This document shows positions 1 through 5,050 of a stretch of 5,079 nucleotides of DNA, one piece after another. The stretch is taken from contig RFIY01000029.1 in assembly GCA_003695505.1 (NCBI GenBank), positions 1 through 5,079 of the forward strand, written 5' to 3'. Each line of letters starts with the position of its first letter. Position 1 is the stretch's first letter. This DNA is from Candidatus Dadabacteria bacterium (GTDB lineage: Bacteria > J088). The notes below the pieces were generated by a model. The model was not told the DNA's origin, did not search any database, and was given only the letters and a program-made list of their open reading frames with translations. The position numbers and the translations under genes are program-made.

Positions 1-121
1 CAGCCCCGGCTTTGCCGGCATCCCGAATCCGCTGTTTACGCTTGACAACACCCTGATGCTGTTCGGCGATGGCAAGGCAGCGATTCAGGATATCGTGACC
101 GAGCTGAAGGAAAACGCCTGA
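1..121 (+). CDS. pntB: NAD(P) transhydrogenase subunit beta, C-terminal fragment
   Basis: Only the last 39 codons and the TGA stop (119-121) are in the window; the reading frame starts at base 2. The peptide contains GFAGIPNPLF, then LMLFGDGKAAIQDIV and a short acidic/basic tail. This closely follows the C-terminus of E. coli PntB as I remember it (GYAGVQNPLF, then HMLFGDAKASVDAIL). That region belongs to the NADP(H)-binding domain III, which faces the cytoplasm. PntB and PntA form the proton-translocating transhydrogenase of the inner membrane, which uses the proton gradient to reduce NADP+ with NADH. The rest of the gene, and presumably pntA, lie to the left. The gene is followed 29 bases later by a strong terminator, so this is the end of its operon. 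The call rests on a short peptide, but the match is distinctive. Confidence 0.88.
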   Translation, partial: SPGFAGIPNPLFTLDNTLMLFGDGKAAIQDIVTELKENA

Positions 122-150
122 GCTTTCGATTTCGATGAGATGACGAAAAG

Positions 151-184
151 GCGCCGCTCCAGTCTCGAGCGGCGCTTTTTCTTT
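151..184 (+). terminator. Intrinsic terminator after pntB, possibly bidirectional
   Basis: A perfect 9-bp GC-rich stem (151-159 with 167-175) closes a 7-base loop and is followed by TTTTT, C, TTT (176-184). An A-tract (146-149) precedes the stem, so the minus-strand transcript leaving trxC meets the same hairpin followed by CTTTTC. It probably ends pntB and may also end trxC, whose stop lies about 54 bases away. Confidence 0.9.
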
Positions 185-228
185 GTCAGGCGATCTTCAA
201 CGTGGCTTTCCGCTTGCGGGCCGGGCGG

Positions 229-672
229 TCAGATGCCCTGCTGTTGTAGCCACTGCTCAATGGCGGGCTGTGGCAGTGCGCCCGACTGACGCGCGCGTTC
301 CTGTCCGCCCGAAAAGACGATCATCGTCGGAATTCCGCGGATGCCCAGTCGCGCGGCGGGTTCCGGGTGATCCTGGGTGTTCAGTTTCAGAAAGCGGGCG
401 CGTCCCGCAAATTTGTGGGCGACGGCAGCATAGGCCGGGGCCATCGCCTGGCACGGCCCGCACCAGGGCGCCCAGAAATCGACGACGACCGGCAGGTCAC
501 TCTTCTGGATCTGCCGCTCCAGCATCGCCGGATCGACATCGACCGGATCCGCCGTCAGCAGTGCAGTATGGCAGCGACCGCATTTTGGTCCGGCTGCGAT
601 TTTCCCGGCAGGAACTCGATTGACCGCGCCGCACTGCGCGCAGACGATATGCGTGCTGTTGTCTGATTCCAT
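229..672 (-). CDS. trxC: Thioredoxin TrxC (thioredoxin 2), zinc-ribbon type
   Basis: This 147-residue protein has the TrxC layout. An N-terminal zinc ribbon has Cys11, Cys14, Cys31 and Cys34 in two CxxC pairs. A thioredoxin fold follows, with the WCGPC active site at 70-74 and the cis-proline loop GIPT at 113-116. Length and motifs match E. coli TrxC. It is a cytoplasmic disulfide reductase recharged by thioredoxin reductase and NADPH. In E. coli it is part of the OxyR oxidative-stress response; I see no clear OxyR site here. The frame stays open upstream to 969, but the start at 672 is chosen for three reasons: GGAGG lies at 682-686 with 9-base spacing, the protein then has the family length, and the upstream extension is repeat-derived, Pro/Arg-rich translation. 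It converges with pntB. Confidence 0.95.
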   Translation of the reverse strand: MESDNSTHIVCAQCGAVNRVPAGKIAAGPKCGRCHTALLTADPVDVDPAMLERQIQKSDLPVVVDFWAPWCGPCQAMAPAYAAVAHKFAGRARFLKLNTQDHPEPAARLGIRGIPTMIVFSGGQERARQSGALPQPAIEQWLQQQGI

Positions 673-681
673 CGTAAACTT

Positions 682-723
682 CCTCCGTACCACACACAAT
701 GCGCACGGATGACCGTATGTCAA
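682..723 (-). promoter_or_regulatory. Candidate trxC promoter and Shine-Dalgarno
   Basis: On the minus strand a consensus TTGACA (718-723) is followed after 16 bases by CATTGT (696-701; 3 of 6 matches to TATAAT). A start near 689 would give a leader of about 17 bases carrying GGAGG (682-686). The spacer contains a small dyad, ACGG TCAT CCGT. The -35 and SD are strong, the -10 is weak. Confidence 0.5.
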
Positions 724-785
724 GGATTGGGGTTCGCGGTGCGGGCGCCTCGGTGTCTTTTCGTGCCTGGCCGGAATTACGGTTG

Positions 786-876
786 TCGTGCCGCTGCGCG
801 GCGAGCGTTGGTTGGGTTTGGGGTTCCGCCCGGCCTTCGGCCGGCCGGGTCGGTTTTGCTCGCCCAAAACCGACGA
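786..876 (+). repeat. Partial third copy of the 273-bp repeat (right half)
   Basis: Bases 786-850 match 1303-1367 of copy A with only a handful of differences, closer than A and B are to each other. Bases 871-882 again match the end of copy A. Between them, the conserved segment holding the hairpin and right terminal repeat of A and B is replaced by an unrelated perfect inverted repeat (849-874). The left half, including the left terminal repeat and the REP hairpin, is absent. Confidence 0.8.
849..874. repeat. Perfect 10-bp inverted repeat replacing the usual right-end hairpin
   Basis: The arms GTCGGTTTTG (849-858) and CAAAACCGAC (865-874) are exact reverse complements around a 6-base loop. 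No T-tract follows on either strand, so a terminator is not indicated. It lies where the other copies carry the CCGGA-TCAGG-TCCGG hairpin. Confidence 0.75.
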
Positions 877-903
877 AAAGGGCGTGGGGCCGCAGCTGGG
901 TCG

Positions 904-920
904 CCCCGCCTGCGGCGGGG
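904..920. repeat. Short GC hairpin
   Basis: CCCCGCC (904-910) and GGCGGGG (914-920) form a perfect 7-bp stem with a 3-base loop. It lies just right of the partial repeat copy. There is no T-tract; its function is unknown. Confidence 0.6.
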
Positions 921-1123
921 TTCCCGGTCGAACCGCACCACGAGTCGGGCGAAACAGATTTGGGGTCACTTTGCAGCTTGTTGACCGTTCGCCTGGGTCT
1001 TCATGTCGCGCTGCCCCGTGAACGGTTCCGAAATTGCTGTTTCGCGTTCACCGCCTCGCGGCACGGTTCGCCCGGCGACCCAGAGCGGCCCGGGCCCCGT
1101 AGTTCCGGCGACCATCATACTCT

Positions 1124-1395
1124 TCGTCGCCCCGGATTTCGTCGTAGACGGAACTCCGGGATCCATTGGTGACGCCACTGTGCCAGGGCCAGTCCCGGAC
1201 ACGATCCAGGATGCCCTTCGGACGATTTCATTTTGTAGGAGCGCTTCTTAAGCGCGACCTGCTGCGCGGCTTGATTCCTACGCGGGGTCGGGGTGATGGC
1301 TTTCGTGCCGCTGCGCGGCGAGAGTTGGTTGGGTTTGGAGTTCCGTCCGTCCTTCGGCCGGCCGGGTGGGCGCCGGATCAGGTCCGGGGCGACGA
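1124..1395. mobile_element. MITE-like repeat, copy A
   Basis: This 272-bp unit begins with TCGTCGCCCCGGA (1124-1136) and ends with its exact reverse complement (1383-1395); one more complementary base on each side extends the terminal repeat to 14 bp. The left end folds as a 13-bp stem (1131-1143 with 1147-1160) with one bulged base. The right end folds as CCGGA-TCAGG-TCCGG (1373-1387). A REP hairpin lies inside at 1235-1259. It has no coding capacity. No convincing target-site duplication flanks it, so movement is inferred from the terminal repeats and copy number, not shown. It could instead be a tandem or dispersed intergenic repeat spread by recombination. Confidence 0.7.
1235..1259 (+). 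repeat. GTAG-type REP hairpin, copy 1
   Basis: The element starts with GTAG, then GA, then a perfect 6-bp stem GCGCTT/AAGCGC (1241-1246 and 1250-1255) with a 3-base loop, then GACC. A 5' GTAG head followed by a palindrome is the hallmark of REPs linked to REP-associated tyrosine transposases (RAYTs). An inverted TCCTAC (1276-1281) mirrors its head in this copy. No RAYT gene is in the window. Confidence 0.75.
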
Positions 1396-1497
1396 AAAGG
1401 GGTATGGTGCCTTGGGAATGTTGATGCTGGCTGCATTCCTCGATCGTTCCCACCGTCTTTTCTGTTCATTCTGGATTCCACCGCCACGTCTCAACTC
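1396..1497. other. Single-copy spacer between repeat copies A and B
   Basis: About 100 bases are not shared by the copies. The only structure seen is GGAATG (1415-1420) pairing with CATTCC (1434-1439). No gene or promoter is evident. Confidence 0.6.
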
Positions 1498-1771
1498 TCG
1501 TCGCCCCGGAATCCGCCGAAGGCGGATATCCGGGTTCACCAGGGACGCCACCGCGCCAAGGCCTGTCCTGGACATGATCTGGGCTGGATTTCGTGTCGGT
1601 TCTACATTTCGTAGGAGCGCTTCTTAAGCGCGACCTGCTGCGTGGTTGGAGTCCGGTTCGGGGGTCGGGAAGACGGCTTTCGTGCCGCTGCGCAACGAGC
1701 GTTGGTTCGGATCGGGTTCCGTCCATCCTTCGGCCGGACGGGTGGGCGCCGGATCAGGTCCGGGGCGACGA
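1498..1771. mobile_element. MITE-like repeat, copy B
   Basis: This 274-bp unit has the same 13-bp terminal inverted repeats (1498-1510 and 1759-1771), the same orientation as copy A, and the same inner order: left hairpin (1505-1517 with 1521-1534), REP (1611-1635), right hairpin (1749-1763). By eye it is roughly three quarters identical to copy A. Conservation is highest over the REP (1611-1642), over GGCTTTCGTGCCGCTGCGC (1675-1693) and over the last 35 or so bases. The left hairpin differs in sequence from copy A but keeps its pairing. Its right end lies 23 bases past the stop of the lipoprotein gene, so it may also act as 3' mRNA structure. Confidence 0.7.
1611..1635 (+). repeat. GTAG-type REP hairpin, copy 2
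   Basis: Identical to the REP in copy A over all 25 bases and for several bases beyond, 376 bases downstream and in the same orientation. The stem is 1617-1622 with 1626-1631. The inverted TCCTAC seen after copy 1 is not conserved here. Confidence 0.75.
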
Positions 1772-1794
1772 AACTGGGATAATGCCCGGTCCGC

Positions 1795-3849
1795 TCAGGG
1801 GTTCCAGGGTAGCAGCACGCTTCCGGCTGTGTCGGCCGGGCGCTCTACGGGCGACGCGATGACGGCGAGTTCGGATACGGTGTACAGCCATGCATTGTTG
1901 CCGCTGGCCATCAGTGCCGATCGCTGCGGGAATGCCGGCCACCACCAGATGTACGGTTCGCATTCGCCGTTGCACAGTGCCGGACGCGCGAGTGCTGCGT
2001 GGTCGATGCGGCCGCGTTCCGACAGTGTGCCCGCCGTCGGGTCGACGTCGATGACGAGTACACCCGCAAAGCCATTGTCTGTGTCGTAGTCGTAGTAGCT
2101 CCACGGAAACGCCAGCGTACCCGTCGGCGCATCGTAGAGAAAGGCGTGCGGATCGTAGCTGGCCGGAGACCAGTCCCAGCCATTGGTATCCGCTGGCACG
2201 AAGCGTGTCACCTGCCGTGGTGCACTCAGATCCGCGACATCGAACAGTTGTACGGCGACGCCACCGACATTGCCCGTGTCGTCGCCGTCGCGTCCGATCG
2301 TCAACAGCAGGTCGCCGTCGAGCGGATGCATATAGGTGCTGAAACCGGGGATCGTCAGTTCGCCGACAAGCTGGGGGTTCAGCGGATCGCTCAGATCGAA
2401 CGCGAACAGCGGGTCGATCTGCCGGAACGTGACGAGAAAGGCGCGGTCGTCAACATAGCGCGCCGCGAAGATCTGCTCGCCTGGAGCGATGCCGGTGATC
2501 GCGGCGGCGACGGTCATTGGATTCTCGTCGATCGGCAGGACATAGAGGCTGCTGGATAGCCGGGCGTCATTGCCACCGTTCTCCGGTACACCCGTCGTGA
2601 ACAGGCGCAGATATCCGTCGCGCTCGCTGATCTGGTAGCGATCACTGAGCCAGCCATCGACGACGCCGGCCGCTTCGTAGGTCGGGGTGTCGTTGTCGAT
2701 CGAGAAGCGCCAGATGGCGGTCTGCTGCGGATGCTGGTTGCCGAACCACCACCAGCCGCCGCTCGACTGGATCAGATACAGATTGTCCGCGGTGGCGTAG
2801 ACCAGCCACGCCTCGTTGAGCACGCCGGCCTGCTCGATCTGCTCACCGCGCAGATCCATCGACGTGACCATGACGAGCGATGGAAACACATCGACACTGC
2901 GCGGTGCTGAAATTGCGTCACAGGCGAGGCGCTGGCGAACTTCGCCATCCTGCCAGGTCGTCGGACGCAACTGTGGTGCGTCAGCAGGCGGCAGGATGCC
3001 ATCAAGTTCGGTGCGCAGGCGCTCACGCAGGCGTCGCGTCTCGGCACTGTTGGCGTCTTCCCAGGCCGCCGTGCGCAGCCGGTCTGCCAGATCCAGGACG
3101 TTTTGATGCTCGTAGAGTCCGTTGAAAGAGGGCCGAAAGCCGCTGACGATCAACAGGTGGCCGCCGACGCGGCGGCTGTCGATGTAGTGCCCCTCGATCG
3201 TGGTTTCACGCAGGATGTCGAGGGATTGCGCGTCCAGCGACGTGACGACGACCTCGGGCGAGCCGGACGGCGCAATGTCCTCCGCGATCGCGACATCGGC
3301 TTCGACACTTCTGCCATCGACGAAGCCATCACCGCTCCAGCGCTGCCCGATCGCGACCAGCGTATTGCTGTCATGGTCGTAGTAGATACCGATCGGTGCC
3401 CAGCCCAGCGTGCGCGAGGCCAGCACCGTCATGGACTCGGGCGGAAAGGCATCGATGCGCACGACCGACGTACCAGAGATCGTGTACAGGTCGCCGTCGG
3501 GCGACGTTTCGATCCGATCGGCCTCGTCAACTCCGGCCTCCTGGACGTTCGTGGTCGACGTGCGATCCGGCGTGGCCGCGCCCTCCTCGGTCGCCGCATC
3601 CGCGACGGCACCGTCGAGCGCCAGCACTTCATAGGGCTGGGTGTTCATTTGACTGGCGATCCAGCTGTCGATGAGCTGCTTACGCCAGGAGGTGCAGTCG
3701 CTGATTCGCGACAGTCGCAGCGATTCGGCGTCCGGCTTGCCGGAGGTGTTCTGCATCCGGCCGCTGATCTGCTCGAAACAGGAGGCTGACAGCAGGCAAC
3801 AGTACAGCGCCAGCCAGCGTCGGCACGCAAATGTAAGACGACCAATCAT
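1795..3849 (-). CDS. Secreted beta-propeller lipoprotein (Beta_propel/COG4880-like)
   Basis: A 684-residue protein. Residues 1-24 form a lipoprotein signal: basic start, hydrophobic WLALYCCLLSA, then SAS-Cys24, so the mature protein is probably lipid-anchored outside the cytoplasm. After a variable N-terminal part comes the family hallmark TTNVQEAGVDEADRIETS (99-116). Later come NLYLIQSS (356-363), DGYLRLFTTG (411-420), and QIDPLFAFDLSDP followed by GELTIPGFSTYMHPL (within 477-510), all typical of PF09826, secreted proteins related to WD40 propellers. Molecular function is unknown for the family. Two WWW runs (366-368, 635-637) and four mature cysteines besides the lipid Cys (52, 310, 626, 630) stand out; disulfides are plausible. 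The frame opens upstream to 3915, but only the start at 3849 gives a clean signal peptide and avoids overlap with the divergent gene. No good SD is seen. Confidence 0.88.
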   Translation of the reverse strand: MIGRLTFACRRWLALYCCLLSASCFEQISGRMQNTSGKPDAESLRLSRISDCTSWRKQLIDSWIASQMNTQPYEVLALDGAVADAATEEGAATPDRTSTTNVQEAGVDEADRIETSPDGDLYTISGTSVVRIDAFPPESMTVLASRTLGWAPIGIYYDHDSNTLVAIGQRWSGDGFVDGRSVEADVAIAEDIAPSGSPEVVVTSLDAQSLDILRETTIEGHYIDSRRVGGHLLIVSGFRPSFNGLYEHQNVLDLADRLRTAAWEDANSAETRRLRERLRTELDGILPPADAPQLRPTTWQDGEVRQRLACDAISAPRSVDVFPSLVMVTSMDLRGEQIEQAGVLNEAWLVYATADNLYLIQSSGGWWWFGNQHPQQTAIWRFSIDNDTPTYEAAGVVDGWLSDRYQISERDGYLRLFTTGVPENGGNDARLSSSLYVLPIDENPMTVAAAITGIAPGEQIFAARYVDDRAFLVTFRQIDPLFAFDLSDPLNPQLVGELTIPGFSTYMHPLDGDLLLTIGRDGDDTGNVGGVAVQLFDVADLSAPRQVTRFVPADTNGWDWSPASYDPHAFLYDAPTGTLAFPWSYYDYDTDNGFAGVLVIDVDPTAGTLSERGRIDHAALARPALCNGECEPYIWWWPAFPQRSALMASGNNAWLYTVSELAVIASPVERPADTAGSVLLPWNP

Positions 3850-3861
3850 CGCGTCATGGTA

Positions 3862-3893
3862 CTGAAGACGGGTCGTCGACAGCAAGGTACAAT
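3862..3893 (+). promoter_or_regulatory. Candidate promoter for the NYN gene, near-leaderless
   Basis: TACAAT (3888-3893) matches TATAAT at 5 of 6 positions and sits only 6 bases before the ATG at 3900, so transcription would start at or within a base or two of the start codon. The -35 is poor (CTGAAG at 3862-3867, long spacing). AAGG at 3884-3887 is a weak SD alternative if the real promoter lies upstream. The 50-bp gap also has to hold the control region of the divergent lipoprotein gene. Confidence 0.35.
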
Positions 3894-3899
3894 GACGGG

Positions 3900-4706
3900 A
3901 TGGACGAACCGTCAATTGCCGTATTCATCGATTTCGAGAACCTCGCGCTCGGCGTGCGCGACCTCCCGGGCAACCAGAAAAAGTTCCAGATCGACCTGGT
4001 GCTGAAACGGTTGCTCGAAAAAGGTCGTGTCGTCTTCAAGCGCGCCTACAGTGACTGGGCGAGCTATCGCGACGCCGTGCGCGAGTTCCATGCCCAGGGC
4101 ATCGAACTGGTCGATATCCCCGCCAGCAAGATGAGCGGCAAGAACTCCGCCGACATCCGCATGGTCGTCGATGCCATCGACCTCTGCCACACCAACCGCC
4201 ACATCACGCATTTTGCGCTGATCTCGGGCGACAGCGATTTTTCGCCGCTCGTCTCCAAGCTCAAGGAACACAACAAACGGGTCATCGGCTGCGGGATTCG
4301 CAGCTCGACCTCGCAGTTGCTGGTGTCCGGTTGCGATGAGTTCATCTACTACGATGATCTCGTCAAGCCCGCGCGCAAACGCAAGACGCGCGCAAAGTCG
4401 GACAACGGGGCAAAGAAGGGCGACGCGAAAAAGACAGCCGACAAGAAAAAGGCCGGCGAACCGGATCGCGACGCGGAACTGGACAAGGTCGTCGACATCA
4501 TCGACAATCTGCAGGCAGACTACGATCCGCTCTGGGGATCGCTGGTCAAGCAGACGGTGCGGCGCGTCCACCCCGAATTCAGCGAGCAGCAGCTTGGCTA
4601 CCGCAACTTTGGTGAGTTGCTCAAGGACCTCGAGAAACGCGGCGACGTCGCGCTCGAATACGACAAGCAGCGCGGCAATTTCAAGGTGCTCGCGACCGAG
4701 GACTGA
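3900..4706 (+). CDS. NYN (LabA/DUF88, PIN-like) protein with C-terminal LOTUS/OST-HTH domain
   Basis: A 268-residue cytoplasmic protein in three parts. Residues 5-155 are a NYN domain of the PIN-like nuclease superfamily: IAVFIDFENLALG (6-18), SADIRMVVDAIDL (83-95) and ALISGDSDFSPLVSKLKEH (106-124). The expected acidic residues are all present: Asp11, Asp85, Asp91, Asp111 and Asp113. Residues 157-188 are a Lys/Arg/Ala-rich linker likely to be disordered and to touch nucleic acid. Residues about 190-265 resemble a LOTUS/OST-HTH domain (KVVDIIDNL, then YRNFGELLKDLEKRGDVALEY, then FKVL). NYN domains are metal-dependent RNases or related; LOTUS domains bind RNA in studied cases. An RNA-cleaving or RNA-regulating role is inferred; the substrate is unknown. 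The start at 3900 matches the usual family N-terminus. It is transcribed away from the lipoprotein gene. Confidence 0.9.
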   Translation: MDEPSIAVFIDFENLALGVRDLPGNQKKFQIDLVLKRLLEKGRVVFKRAYSDWASYRDAVREFHAQGIELVDIPASKMSGKNSADIRMVVDAIDLCHTNRHITHFALISGDSDFSPLVSKLKEHNKRVIGCGIRSSTSQLLVSGCDEFIYYDDLVKPARKRKTRAKSDNGAKKGDAKKTADKKKAGEPDRDAELDKVVDIIDNLQADYDPLWGSLVKQTVRRVHPEFSEQQLGYRNFGELLKDLEKRGDVALEYDKQRGNFKVLATED

Positions 4707-4713
4707 ACCGACG

Positions 4714-4741
4714 GTGACGCCTCACCCCCGCGTTGTAAAAT
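4714..4741 (+). promoter_or_regulatory. Candidate promoter of the tRNA-Gly locus
   Basis: GTGACG (4714-4719, 4 of 6 to TTGACA), a 16-base spacer, and TAAAAT (4736-4741, 5 of 6 to TATAAT) lie in an AT-rich patch just before the tRNA sequence. Transcription would begin near 4749, about a dozen bases before the tRNA 5' end, a normal leader length. The small dyad GGTGA-CGCC-TCACC (4713-4726) overlaps it and lacks a T-tract. Confidence 0.45.
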
Positions 4742-4760
4742 AATAGTCAGCCTTAAGTAT

Positions 4761-4785
4761 GCGGGAATAGCTCAGTTGGTAGAGC
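4761..4785 (+). pseudogene. 5' fragment of tRNA-Gly (GCC type), truncated after the D-arm
   Basis: The 25 bases agree, as far as I recall, with the start of E. coli tRNA-Gly(GCC): acceptor 5' strand GCGGGAA, TA, then the D-arm GCTC-AGTTGGTA-GAGC. After GAGC the match stops. No anticodon stem, GCC anticodon, TTCGA T-loop or TTCCCGC acceptor strand follows in the expected place. The next bases are TTGGGCCCGCATCA, so CCCGC (4791-4795) could pair with GCGGG (4761-4765) and leave a 35-base stub of acceptor plus D-arm. A tRNA promoter lies upstream, suggesting a once-working gene interrupted by deletion or insertion. An assembly join is the main alternative. Confidence 0.75.
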
Positions 4786-5050
4786 TTGGGCCCGCATCAT
4801 TCACAAGGGCGCTGCATTTTGGCGGCAAGCGCCTCTGCTCTACGGTTGCTGGTTACGCGAAATTGAGACAATACAGGACGCATGCGGGCCGCTATCGCGC
4901 AGCGTCCGGGTCTTAGCACGCCCCATGCGCCCGATTCGCCTGCAAACGTAGTCCCTGCTACGCTTTTCGGCAAATCGAACACCTGAGCCGCACTCAGCCC
5001 CGGACCAGAGCGCGATCCCTCGCGAACGATGCGGGCCAACTTCCCAAGCT
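4783..5050 (-). other. Hairpin-rich segment closed by a long inverted repeat
   Basis: Bases 4789-4809 and 5017-5037 are inverted copies over 21 positions with three differences, all transitions. In a minus-strand transcript these become G-U pairs, so the helix is unbroken; in the plus transcript they are A-C mismatches. An alternative outer helix pairs AGCTTGGG (4783-4790) with CCCAAGCT (5043-5050). Inside are further hairpins: 4808-4815 with 4825-4833; 4876-4886 with 4898-4907 (10 bp, one bulge); 4932-4940 with 4969-4977, which again is continuous only on the minus strand through a G-U pair and encloses CGTAG/CTACG (4947-4962); and CTGAG/CTCAG (4983-4997). This could be a minus-strand structured RNA or a small element with terminal inverted repeats. 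I recognise no RNA family. Confidence 0.4.

Larger units (their letters stand above)
687..1794. other. Gene-free repeat cluster between trxC and the lipoprotein gene
   Basis: About 1.1 kb has no reading frame with a family motif, plausible start and SD. Several open frames cross it on both strands, but they are translations of the same GC-rich repeats; similar Pro/Arg/Ser-rich strings such as KPNQ-SPRSG recur from separate copies. The content is one partial repeat (786-876), two full repeats (1124-1395 and 1498-1771) and single-copy DNA between them. Within 877-1123 I see only the hairpin at 904-920. The cluster ends 23 bases from the stop of the lipoprotein gene. Confidence 0.8.

Noticed and set aside
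849-874. Intrinsic terminator
   Set aside because: The hairpin is perfect, but no T-tract follows on either strand.
229-969. A longer start for trxC adding 99 residues
   Set aside because: The extension is Pro/Arg-rich translation of the repeat region, has no SD, and runs through the candidate trxC promoter. The start at 672 has a strong SD and gives the family length.
183-1627. Several open frames of 80-160 codons on both strands around trxC and across the repeats
   Set aside because: They are antisense to trxC or translations of repeat copies, with no family motif and no good SD. GC-rich repeats keep frames open by chance.
1124-1771. CRISPR array or short tandem repeats
   Set aside because: There are only two full repeat units of about 273 bp, diverged from each other, with a single 100-base spacer; this is not the short regular repeat-spacer pattern.
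1999-3789. Plus-strand open frames opposite the lipoprotein gene (for example 1999-2559 and 3103-3789)
   Set aside because: They are antisense shadows of a gene with strong family motifs; their peptides show no recognisable domain.
1795-3915. A longer start for the lipoprotein at 3915
   Set aside because: It would bury the lipoprotein signal behind 22 residues and overlap the first codons of the divergent NYN gene. The start at 3849 gives a proper signal peptide.
4783-5050. A retron-type ncRNA, suggested by long closing inverted repeats around hairpins
   Set aside because: No reverse transcriptase is in the window and no convincing branching-guanosine context was found. It would need a reverse transcriptase gene just beyond the right edge.
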